From contig NZ_JOFH01000007.1 of assembly GCF_000721235.1 (NCBI RefSeq), forward strand, positions 62,001-126,000: a DNA stretch of 64,000 nucleotides, given 5' to 3'. Positions 29,801-41,800 of this stretch are shown piece after piece (positions within the stretch are counted from its first letter, which is position 1; the number at the start of each line of letters is the position of its first letter). This DNA comes from Streptomyces olivaceus (GTDB lineage: Bacteria; Actinomycetota; Actinomycetes; Streptomycetales; Streptomycetaceae). The notes beneath the pieces are model-generated. The model was not told where the DNA came from and made no database searches. It was given only the letters and a program-made list of their open reading frames with translations. A program made the translations under genes and the position numbers.

Positions 29801-32800
29801 AGCGTGGCCGCCCAGTCCGGCGCCGCCGACTGCGGCGGTTCGTGGCCGTCCGCCACGCGGCCCAGGGCGTCGGCGAGGTGGTGGGTGCCGGTGACCTCGG
29901 CGCCGTCGGAGGCGTTGACGGGCGCCGTGACCGCCGGGCCGCCTCCGGGGGCGCGGAAGACCATGTGCGAGGTGCGTGAGGTACCGGCCAGCATGTCGGC
30001 GAAGTCCCGGCAGACCTCCTCCGTGGACTTCCCGGAGTGGGTCAGGAAGTCGGGGCTGACGCGGTACAGGCGCCGGCTGCCCCCGTCGGGGGTGGGCAGG
30101 ACGATGCCGAGGTCGTCGTCGATGCGCAGCCGTACCGCGAGGCCGGCGCGGGCCAGCTTGGCCGAGGACGCCTCGACGGCCTCCCGGGTGGCGAAGACCT
30201 GCTGGCCGTGGGCGCCGTCCTCGACGGCGAGGGTGCGGTCGGGGGAGATCCGCAGGGCGGGACGGTCGGTGGCGGGCGTCGGGGTGTAGTCCTGCTCGTT
30301 CAGGAGCAGCTCGGGGGCGTTCTCGGTGCCGGCCATCGACCGCGGGGTCTGCCAGTCGCCGCGGATTGCGCCGGGCTTGCGGAACAGCACGCCGTCGCCC
30401 GTGTGGTCCACGATGCCGTAGTCGCGCGTGGTCAGCGGCTCGGACTGGCGCGCCCGGACCCCGTCGCCGGGTTCGGAGCCCTGCTCGTACAGGCCGAGGA
30501 GGTCGTCGAGGTCGCCCTCGGTGCCGTCGTCCCGACCCGGCAGGACCGCGTTCCACACCGTTCCCCCGCCGTCGTCGACGGGGCCGAGGGTGAGGTGGTC
30601 GGCGCCGGTCCGCCAGTCCGTGGACGGGCGCGGGGCGTGCGCGGAGTACCAGACCCTGGCGCCGGTCAGGTCGGCGACGTGGCGTGCGAGGGTCTCGGCG
30701 TCGTCGTGGGGGAAGGCCAGGACGATGTCGTCGGTCCCGCGCCGGGCCGGGTCCCGGGTGACGAGCCGGGCGAACTCGCCGCTGTCGTCCAGCGTGACCG
30801 TGCCGTCGGGCGTGTTCAGCCGCACCGAGTCCCCGGCCTGCTGGGCGAGGACCACGTACGGCTTCGACCACGGCGCCGGCCAGGTGCTCAGCGCGCCGTC
30901 CGCGTCCTCCACCGCGTACGTGTCCAGGGGCGGCAGCTGGTCGCCGGTGCCGGTCCAGTTGCGTACGGCGCCGTCGCCGCGCGGGAAGCGGGTCTCCTGC
31001 CCCAGGGCCCGGTCGTGACGCCTCAGGTGGGAGGCGAGGGCGTCCGCGTTCGCCAGGGCGGCGGGCGTGGCGTCGAGCGCGAGCGAGCCGAGGAAGGCCA
31101 GATGGCCCTCGCCGACCGGGGTGCCCGGGCGGAGCCGGAGCACCCGCCGGGTCAGGGCGTGCAGCGCCCCGAGTGCGCCGGTGGCCTCGCCGGTGGCGTC
31201 GGTGTGGGCCCGCGCGAGCCGCCGCAGCGAGAGCGCCGTGCCGATGAGCATCTCGGTCGACTCGTCGCTCCGGGCGGCGGGGGTGAAGAGGACGTCGAGG
31301 TACTGCTCCGGCGTGAGGTCCGGGCCGGCGTCCTCGCCGTCCTCGCGGTCGGTGCCGTCGCTGTCGTCGCTGTCGCTGTCGGAGCTCTCGGCGCCGGCGT
31401 CGTCGGTGAACCGGAACCTGGCGAGCCGCTCGGCGGCGGAGGGGTCGGACGGGTCGGAGGTGTCGGAGGGGTCGTCGGTGAACCGGAACCGCGCCAACGC
31501 ATCGGCCTCGGGCCGCGCGGGGCCCGGTCGGGCGCTCCCCCGCGAACCCTCCGCGCCGGACAGCGTGTCGAGACCGAACGCCTCCTCGGGCTCGGTCCCG
31601 CGGTTCCGGCCCGCGTCCGGCGCCGGGGTGCGCCCGATCAGCGGGACGAAGTCGCCCCCGCGGCGGCGGAGTCGCAGGTGCGCGCCGCCGTCCCCGCCGG
31701 GGCCCGGGTAGGTGTGGGCGGTGCCGTTCTCCTCGACGAGGGTGACGGTGGCGCCGGTCGCGGCGGCGGCCCACCGGGCGACCGCCTGGTCGGCCTCGGT
31801 GGTGGTCCAGGGGCCGTCGGCGAGGTGGCGGCGCAGCCGGCCCTCCTTCGCCTCCGGGCTCGGCGCGGGGGCGCCGCGGCGCTGCACCAGGGGCGGCGGC
31901 GAGAAGAGCGAGGTCCGCTCGGCCGGGGTGCCCGGCAGGCCGTTCAGCCGCATGAGCTGGGCGGGCGACACCCCGGCGCGCGAGCGCAGCCGGCCGGCCT
32001 CCCGGCTCTCCAGGCCCGGTTGCGCGGCGGCGTGCCGCAGGGCGGTGGAGAGGGCGTCGAAGAAGCCGTTGCCCCGCCCGGCGGGCGTCCCCTGCGTGTA
32101 GGTGGCGCCGTCGGGTGCGGTGAGGACGCCGTCGCGGGCGAGGCGGTAGCGCGGCCCGTCGCTGTCGGCGGGCGGCAGCCAGGGGGCGGTGGCGTGGCTG
32201 CGGTGCGCGGGCGGCTTGGACTCTCCGGGGGCGTCGGAGGGGGTGCCGGTGTTGGTGCCGGTGGTGCCGGACGTACCGGTCGCGGTCGTGCCGGTTGTTC
32301 CGGTCATGCCGGTCGTTCCGGTCGTGCCGGTCGAACCGACGGCACCGGTCGTGCCGGTCGTGCCGGAGTCCTCGTGTGTCGGCTTCGGCAGCGCCGTGGT
32401 GGTCGGCGCCGGGGTGTGGACGGGCAGGGCCGCGTGGAAGTGGCCGTCGGCGGCGAGGAGCACCGGGTCGGCCGCGCGGTCGACGGGGGCCGGGCCGTCG
32501 GGGGCGTTGCCGTCGCCGTACGGCAGGAAGAGCTGTTCGCGGCCCTCGCCGGTCACCACCGTCAGCGAGGTGCCGAGGAGCCGTGCGGCCAGCGCGGGCA
32601 GCAGGTCGGCGCCGCCGTGGTCGCCGGCCCGGCGTTCGGGCGGGGCCGGGTCGTCGTCGGGCCGCCCGGCGCCGGCGGGCAGCGGCTCGGCGGTGAACGG
32701 GCGGGCCAGGGCGAGGGAGGCCAGCGCCGCCCGCTGCGCCGACGTCGGCCAGAAGGTCTCCGGGAGCCGGCCGAGGGCGTCGAACTCGGCCTGCTGCTCC

Positions 32801-35800
32801 CGGGACAGCGTGACGCCCGCGCCGTCCAGCTCGTCCTGCGTGAAGGTGTCGGCGGTGTCCGCGGCGAGGGCGCCGAGCAGGTCCCTGTTGTCCGGCAAGG
32901 CCAGCTCCCGGGCGAGCCGGTCGCGGGCGGTGTGGACGGCGTCGGCGGTGACCCCGGGGTCGCCCGGGGACCTGGCGAACCGGTCGCCGAGGTCGGCGCC
33001 GAGCAGCTGCGGCAGCCGGCCGCGGGCGTGGGCGGCGGCGAGCAGCGCGTGGAAGAACGAGGCGCCGTCGTGCGGTACTTCGTGCACCTCCCGCACGACG
33101 GTGCCGTCCGGCGAGGTGAGGGTGCGGGCGCCGGTGCCGTCGGCCTCGGTGACCGTGTACGGGTCGGGGGCCTCGGAGCGCCACCCGGGCTCGGTGTACT
33201 CCTGCGGCACGTCCCGCACCGGCACGGCGGCCGAGCCCTGGTGGTGGGCGGTGAGCCGGGACGCGGCGAGGTGCAGCCGGTGGTGGTCCGCGGCGGCGGT
33301 GTCCACCCGCCCCTGCCACAGGTGCACGTCGTCGCGGGCGTCCTGCCAGGCGCGGACCGCCGGGGACTCGGCGAGGTCCCGCGGCAGGACGGTCGTCAAC
33401 GGGGCCGTCAGGCCGGGGTCGCCGTCGCCGAGCGCGCTCTGCTCGGCCGGACCGAGGGAGAGCCAGGCTTCCCGGCTCCGGGCGCGGGCGTCGTAGTACG
33501 CCTTCTCGGCGGCGGCGAGGTCGGCGGCGGCCTTGGCCATGTCGTCCCAGGCGGTGGCGGCCTCCTCGGGGAACGAGGCGTCGTCGAGCAGGCCGTACTC
33601 GCGGGCCTGGTCCTCGCGCAGCCAGACCAGGGCGGTGGTGTCGGCCTCGGCGGCGCGCGGGCCGCGCTGGGCCTTGCCGAGGGTGCGCACGGGACGGCTG
33701 TCGGTGATCCGGTGGTCCGCCTCGGAGACCGCCAGCCAGCTCACCGGCAGCGCGAAGAGCATGCTGCGGTCGATGCCGTACTTGACGTGGGTGCCGGCGG
33801 TGACGTCGTCGGCCTCCTTGGGCGCGATGCCGTCGCCCGCGCCGCCGACCGGTCCGGTGGCGCCGGGGTTGGTCACACCGGCGCCCGTGGTGGTGACCAG
33901 CGGGGCGGTGCCGACCGCGCCTTCGGAGTTGTCGGTGATCCCGGCCTCCATGGCCTGGGCGGTCTTGCGCCGCTGCATGGACTCCATGCGGGGCGCGCTC
34001 TCCACGGCGAGCAGCCGCGCGCCGCGGCGGTGCATCTTGGCGTAGAGGCGGGAGTCGGCGGTGTGGGACTGGCCGAGGAGGCGTGCGGAGGACTGGGTGG
34101 GCAGCACGGAGCCGTCCGCGCCGAGCGCCTCGCGGAACCCGGCGGTGAGACCGCCCTGGGAGGTGGCCTCCTGCTGCGCCTGCGCGGGCGCCGTGCCGAG
34201 GGCCGTGAGCGGGGTGTGGCGGGCCATGCGCACCTGCGCGGCCAGGGTGTCGCCGGTGTGCCGCCTGCCGAGGTCGCCGTCGCCGAGGCCGTCGGCGCGG
34301 GCGGTGGCGAGGGTGAGCGCGTTCTCGACGTTGGCCGCTCCCCGGAAGTCGACGGCGAGCATGCCGGAACCGGTGCGGTCGTCGAACGGCAGGATGTCGT
34401 CGCCGTCGGAGCGCCAGGCGGCGACGGCCTCCTGACGTGCCCGGTCGGCCGTCAGCATCCGTACCGCGCGCTCGGGTTCGGCCACGTCCTGCTCGGTGAG
34501 CGTGCCGTCGGCGCCGGTGCCGGAGGGGGTGAGCAGTCCCGCCGAGACGAGTTCGTGGAGCGTGCCGACGTGCGCGACGGCGCGCGGCGCCAGCAGGTCG
34601 CCGGCGGCGTCGGTCATGGTGACGCTCAGGGTGTAGCCGGTGACGACCTCCGCGTGCGCCTGCGTGGTCGCCATGTCGGGCATCGCGGTGCTGCCCTCGG
34701 TGTCGGTGCTGGTGCTGGCCTGCTGCCCGGTCGCCGTGCCCTGGAGGGAGGGGTTGGCGGCGAGGACGTCGCTGCCGGGGGTGCGCTGGCCCGCGCTCAG
34801 GGTGATGTCGCCGCCGCGGTCCTGGCCGGTGCCGAGCGCAGAGTCGCGGACGAGGGACCGGTAGTCGTCCACCTCGTACCCGGTGCGCAGCCGCTCCACG
34901 GTGGTGGTGACCGGCGTCAGCTTGAACCGGACCTGTCCCGGGCTGCCGCCGACCGGCAGGTGGTGGGGGCTGGACCAGGCGCGGTAGCGGACCGGCAGGG
35001 TCATGCCGTCGGTGGTCAGCTCGTGCAGGTGGGCGCGGAGGAAGTCGGGCGAGAGCCGCTGCAGGACCTGCTCGCGGTCGTGCGAGGGCACGCCGATCTT
35101 CTCCAGGCGCGGCATGAGCTGCTGCGCCGCCCGGCTCGCGTCGAGCCGGCCGCTGGGGTGGGTCGGGAAGCGCCGGCCGCGCAGGAAGCCCGGCACGCGG
35201 TAGCCGCCGCCGAGGTTGCGCGGGGTGGCGGTACCGAGGCCGTCCGGGGCGAGGCCGGTCTCGATGGCGTCCTGCATCGGCAGGTGGAACATGACCGCGT
35301 CGCGGACGCGCTGGAGCGCGGCGGCGGCCCGCCGCGGGGACAGGGCCCGCCCGGCGCGGTCGGACAGCCGTCCGGCGGCGGAGCCGATCCGCTGTCCGGC
35401 CCGGGTGCCGACGGTGCCCATCGCGGCCGTCCAGCGGTCCCGGACGGCGACGGTCTCGGCGGCGTCGGCGACCACGAGGTACATGCGCCCGGCGTACGTC
35501 ATGGTGGTGCTGCGTCCGCGGGTGACGGACTGCGCGAGGGTGCGTCCCCTCCCCCAGGCGTACTGGAGCGCGGCGCCGTACGAGCCGGACACCGGCTGGG
35601 CTCCGGGGGCCTGCTGCAGCGGCGAGTCGCTGCCCTGGAGACCGAGCGTGGTGCGCGAGGTGGTGCTCGAACTGCCGGTGACCTTGTGGTCGTTGGCGAG
35701 GGTGTTCTCCAACGAGGCGGGCTTGGGGTCGCTCATGACCCGTACGTTGTCCAGCTCGCCGCGGACCGCGGCCTTGAGATAGTGCGTACGGAAGGGTCCG

Positions 35801-38800
35801 GCGCCGTTGAGTCCGGTGATCCGGGTGCCGAACGGGCCGAGGTACTGGCCGAGTTGCCCGGCCACGCCGAGGTTGGCCGCCGCGCGGCGCAGCGCGGTGC
35901 GGACCGGGGCGCCGGGGGCGCTGGTGTGCCAGGAGTTGCCGGAGGCGCGGTCCGCGGTCTCCTGCATCAGCTCCTGGCGCTCCGGGCCGCCCTCGGCGCC
36001 GAGCACCACGTGCGGGGCGCTGAGCAGCCGCCCGACGAGTGACTGGTTCGCCGGGGTCGCCCTGGGCAACGGGCGGGTGCCGTCGAGCAGTTGGTCGGCC
36101 TCGGTGGCGGAGAGCCGCTGCGGGGCGGGGGCCGCGGGGGCGGGCGCGGCGCTCGTGGGCGTGGTGGGGGCGTAGCGGTCGGAGCCGTGTGCGGCGGGTA
36201 CGGCCAGCTCGACGCGGCCCACGGGCTCGGTACCGCGGCTGAACAGCGGGCGTTCCGCGACCTTGCTGACGAAGACGCCCGTGCCGAGCAGCCCGGCCGA
36301 CAGCAGGCGGGGCCAGCCGCGCGGGCGCCGGTGGCCCTCGAAGTCGGCCTTGAGCTCGACCCGGTAGCTGTAGAGGTCGATGCCGCTCTGGGCCGCCAGG
36401 TGGTCGTGGGCGACGGTGGTCGTGTTCCGGGTGGCCTCCTGGCGGGCGTGGGCGTAGCGCCCGCCGACCGTGAGGTTGCCGATCTGGCGCGGCAGTCCGG
36501 TGTCGCCCACCTTGTCGTGGTCGCGCGGCGAGATCCCGAGCTCGACACCGGCGGTGTAGGTGCTGGACTGCTGCTGGCCCTGGCCCGAGACCTCGTTGCC
36601 GATCACCGCGTTGCGCAGGGACCGCTCGTTCAGGGTGGTCTCGAACCGGCGGTCGGTGAGGCGGGCCCGCAGGGTGAGCGTGTGGTGGCCGCGGCGGACC
36701 TTGCCGTCCTCGACGAGCGTGACCGGGACGCCGGTGGTGGTCAGGTCGTCCAGCGCCTGGGCGAGGGTGGGCCGGTTCAGCGCCTCGCGCACCTGCCGCT
36801 CGTTGAACCACGCCGTCCGCAGCCGCTCGTCGCTGTACCAGAGCCGCGCCAGCCGCGGGTGGTTGCGCATCGCCGGGGGGACGAAGAGCGACGGGTAGGA
36901 GGCGTGCAGGGTGTCGAGGACGGTGTCCGCGAACTGCTGCACGGGCTCGCGCGCGGGCTGCGGCGTGCCGTCCGGCGCCGGAGCGGTCTGGGTGCCGTTC
37001 TGTGCCGGTGCGGTCGCGGTGCCGGTCTGCGCCGGCGCGGTCTGCGTACCGTCCGGCGTCGGTACCGCCTGCGTACCGTCCTGGACCGGTGCGGTCTGCG
37101 GGCCGGTGGCGGGCGGGTTCTCGGGGCGGAAGCCCTCCGCGCGGACCTGGCCGCCCAGATGGACCGGGTCGTCCTTCTTGAGGTACCACGGCACGGGCGG
37201 CTCGGCGTCGGCGTTCGGCCCCGTGCGGCCGGGCGTACGGCTGTCCCAGCCGGCGAGCCTGCGGGCGTCCTGCGTGGACATCCAGTCCAGGCTGACCACC
37301 CGCACCGGCCGGGCCGCGGACCTGGGTTCGCCGGCGCCCCTGACCATCAGGGTGCGCTCGACCCGGTACAGCGCCATCGGCTGGTTGCGGACCCGGCCGG
37401 TGACCTTGCGGGCCGCGTCGGTGCCCAGGTAGTGCCCGCGCCCGGCGGCGAAGTCCGTACGGACCGCCGGACCGCCCTGCACCCGTACGTCGGTGACCGG
37501 ACCGGCGAACTGGTGGTTCGGACCGGAGGTGACCTGGAGGCCGAACCGGGTCTCCCGGACGTGCCCGCGCTGGTTGGAGTACGTGGTCTGGGTGAGGTCG
37601 CGCACCTCGGCCTTGGTCGACTCGGTGACCAGGTCGGCCCGGTGCGGCACCGAGCGCTCCACCACCAGGTGTCCCAGCGGGCGCTGGCCCCGGCCCTGGG
37701 TGAGTTCGGGCCCGCTGACCGGTCCGGTGAGCCGTCCGAAGATGCCGAGCAGCCGCCCGGGCCGGGTGTACGACACGAGGGTGCGGTGGGCGGAGCTGCC
37801 CGGCCGCGCGCCGGAGAGGGCGAGCGCCACGTCCTCCGCCGGGTCCGTCAGGTACAGGCCCGTGGAGTCGAGCAGCCGCGGGTGCTCGCCCTCCGGGAAG
37901 GTGAGCGTCCGGGGCGCCTTGCGCGGCCCCTCGAAGGGCACGGTCAGGTCGTCCGGCAACCGCCAGCTCAGCCCGTCCCGCATGCCGAACTCGGCGGCGT
38001 GCACCAGCTGCCGCGTCCAGCGGGGGCCCGGCCCGGTACGGGGCGTACCCGTCGTACCCGTCGAGCCGGTCGCGCCGTTGGTGACGGCCGGAGCGGTGGT
38101 GCCCGGCGCCTCGGTGACCCGGTGGACCCGTACCCGGTAGTGGACGTCGTCCAGGTGCAGGTGGGAGCCCTCGTGGGCGCGGTACTCGGTCTGCTGGTAG
38201 GCCGCGGTGCCCTGGGAGTAGTCGGTGCGGCGGGCCCAGCCCAGCGAGGCACCGATCTTCAGCAGCCACTCCAGCGGCGGCCCCATGCTCAGCGCACCGG
38301 CGATCCGGCGTCCGAAGCCCACCGTGCGCCCGCCGCCCGTGCCGGCCTGCCCGCGCCGCATCGTGTCGGCCTTGACGGTGCCGCCCGCGTCGGAGAGGCG
38401 GACCCAGCGGTGGTACGGAACGGCCTCCACCGTCATCTCCAGGCCGACGCCGGACTTCTCGCGGCCCACGAGGCGGGCGCCGCGCGGGGCGGTGAACGCC
38501 GCGGGCTGGTCGGTGAGCAGCCGCAGCAGCTCCGCCTCGTCGAACCGCGTCCGCAGCCGCTCCGGCAGCCCGTCGAGGATCTGCCGCGCCGCGAGTTCGG
38601 GCGCGCGCAGGCTGAGGACGCCGGTCCCGGCGAACAGCCCGGTGGGCTCGGTACCCGGCGGGGTCCCGTCCCCGTCGGTGTCACCGGGGTCGGCGCCCGG
38701 CCTGATCAGCGCGGGGGGCAGCCTGCTGCCGTCCTCGAAGGCGACGGTGCGCGGTGCCGGGCCGGGCGGACGGGCATCCATGCCGGTCAGCAGCCGGGCC

Positions 38801-41800
38801 GGACGGTACCGGTCCAACTGCGTCTCCAGCGGCGCCCGGTCGCCCGGATCGGCCGGGTCGGCGTCGGGGTCGGTGATCCCGGCCATCTCGCGCAGCCAGT
38901 CCCCGTACGGGTCGGAACCCTCGGGACCGGGCTCCGGAGCCGGCGCGGGACTCGGCTCCGGCACGGGCTCCGGGTCCGGGTCCGGGTCCGGAGTGGATGT
39001 CGGGTCCGGCGCGGTGCTCGGGTCCGGAGTGGATGTCGGGTCCGGCGCGGTGCTCGGGTCCGGAGCGGTGGCCGGGTCCGGCGTGGTGGCCGGGTCCGGC
39101 GTGGGGATCAGGGCGTCGAAGTGGTCGGCCCCGTTGTACGCCACGTGCAGTGGGTCGCCGGTGCCGCCCGGGTGCAGCGCGACCGTGGTGAGCGCGCCCG
39201 GTGTCCGCGGGTCGGGCTGCACGATCCGCAGGTCGAGGTCGAGCGTGTGCGCCAGCGCCTCCGGGATCAGGTCGGCGAAGGGGGACGGCCACAGGTCCAC
39301 GCGTCCGGCGGTGGCGGCGAGCAGCCCTCGTCCGCCGAGCCGGCGCGCGTCGCCGGGGGTGGGCGCCACCTCGGCGAGTCCGGGGTAGTCGCTGCCCGCG
39401 ACGATCTCCCGCCACCGGCCCGCGTCGCCGTCGGTGACGACCTCCCGTGCGGTCCGGTCCCACTCCTCGGCGATCCGGCGCTGCTCGCCCGGGTCGGTCT
39501 CCCCGGCCAGGGCGCGCAGCCGCAGGTCGTTCACGACGGAGTGGACCGGGTCCGGTACGAGGGCGTCGGCGATGTCGCCCAGTTCGGTGTGGGCGACGCG
39601 GTCCCGCACCCGCGCGCGCAGCCCGGCGATGCTCCCTGCGGCCCAGGCCGGCGGAACCGTTTCGGAGCGTGCGCTGTCGATGACCGACCGGAAGAAGCAG
39701 TTGCCGTCGGGCCGGGCGTCGAACCGGCGGAAGGCGCGCCCGCCCGACCGGACGACGTCCGCCGGGCCGGTGGTGGGAGCCGCGGACACCGGGCCGAACG
39801 CGGTCAGGTCCTCGGCGAGGCTCTCCGGCCGGCTCGGCACGGGCGACAGGTCGGGCCTGCGGCGCGCGAGTTCGGCGGTGTCCTCGGGGCCGAGGCCCAG
39901 CTCGGACAGGGGCAGCGGATCGTCCGACAGGCCCCAGGCGATCTGCGCCGACTGGGCGTAGTCGAGCCCGCGCACGTCGTCCCGGGAGACCAGCGCGGTC
40001 GGTGGCAGGGAGGGCGGCGGCGAAGGGATCAGGTCGTCGAGTGTGGTGCCGGGGCCCTGGTCGGCCCGGGCGGCGGCCGCCGCCCGCAGGAAGGCGGTGT
40101 ACTGCTCGGGGGTCGGTCCGGTGGCCGGGTCGACGGCGGTACGTCCGTCCCCGCGACCGCCCGTCGGACCACTCGTGGCGCCGCGCCCGGCACCGTGCCA
40201 GTCGGTGGCCATGCGGCGGAGCAGGTCGGGGGTCATGCGGCCGTCGCCGTAGCGCGCCGCGCTGTCCGCGCCGTGCCAGCGCAGGCCGTCCACGTACGCG
40301 AGACCGGCGAGCAGCTCCCGGTTCTCGGGGCGCTGTTCGGCGTCGGTGCCGAGCGCGTCGCGCAGGGTGCGGACCTGCTGGAGCGTGCGGGTGCGGGCGA
40401 ACACGTCCGCCGGGCCGGGTCCGGTGTGCAGGCCCGCGTCCCGCGCCAGCCGGTCGAGGTCGGCGCCGTCGGGTTCCGGGGTGAACATCCGCCAGCGTCC
40501 CGGCCCGTCCCCGTCCTCCACGAGCACCGCGCGGACGTCGCCGTCCTTGTCGCGGGCCGTGCCGACCTCGCTGGTCGGCGCGTAGACGGGGCGTCCGGTC
40601 CGGTTGGCCACGTGCTGGGCCACCGGCAGGCCCGCGATCCTCGGCTGCCGCCCGGTCTCGCAGGAGTACAGCACCAGCGGCCGTTCCCGGTCGCCGTCGG
40701 CCGCCCACGCCTTGAGCGCCTCGCCGAGCTGCACGCCGCTGACCTTCACGGTGGGCCGGGAGGAGTCGTGCGTGCCGAGGGTGACGGCACGGGGGGTGCC
40801 GTGGCCCACGAAGTAGTCGGCGCCCCGCTCGGTGCCGGCGCCGGGGAGCGCGGTCGGCGGACCGGTGAACACGGTACGCGGAACGGACTGCGCCGTATCC
40901 GTCGTAGCCGTCGTATCCGGGTCCGCGTCCGCATCCGTGTCCGTGTCCGCGGTGCCGGTCGGGTTCGGGAGGGCCGGACCCGACTCCGTGCGTACGCCTC
41001 GGAAGCTGTCCTGCCCGAGCAGCGCCCGGCGTCCGGCGTCCCGGGCCGTGCCGTCGTCGGCCGGGTCCTGGGAGATGGTCAGCGTCCGTACGGCCCGCCC
41101 GGGTTCGGGCCGTACCGCCGTGTCCGGCACGAGGCGCCGCACCTGGTCGAGCGGGACGGTACCGCCGTCCAGGGTGGCGAGGGCCGGCTCGCCGACCGGT
41201 CGCGGGCCCCCGTCCGCGGGGCGTACGACGACCCGGGCGGGCTGCGTGGGGGACGGGCCGGGCACGGTGCTGCCGCCGTCCTCGCCCGACTCCACGTGCA
41301 GCGCGGTGGCGGGTTCGTTCCAGGGCCGGGACGCGGGGTCGAACTTGGCCGCGGCATCGGTGGTACCGCGCGCGTCGGCGTTCGGGACGGTTCCGTCGCT
41401 GGTCGGTGACAGGGGCTCGGCCTGCGGTGGCGGTGCCTTCTCGGACGGTTCCGGGCCGGCGGACGGGTCCTTGCCGACGGACGGGTCCTTGCCGACGGAC
41501 GCGTCCGGGTCCGCCGACGCGCCGCTCTCGGTGACGACGGGCCGGACGTCCGGGGGCGGGCCGAGCGCGTCGGCGAGCGGCAGCAGCACGTCGGCGCCGG
41601 GGAACGCGGTCTCCGGAGCGGGGGTGCCGGTGGTGGCGGGACCGGTGAGCGGGCGTACCTGGACCGGGCCGTCGGGTGTCTCGCGGGTCAGCTCGACGGC
41701 GGCCCGCACCGGGCGTCCGGTCCCGTCGGGCGCCGTCGGCGGGCCGAGCACCACGGCGCGGTCGGCGCCCGCCCGGTCGAGGAGCGCGGCCGCCTCGGGC

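Noticed and set aside
27677..38269. A 3,530-codon minus-strand frame overlapping the giant gene in another phase
   Set aside because: Arg/Pro/Gly-rich shadow of the same codons read out of phase; no conserved motifs.
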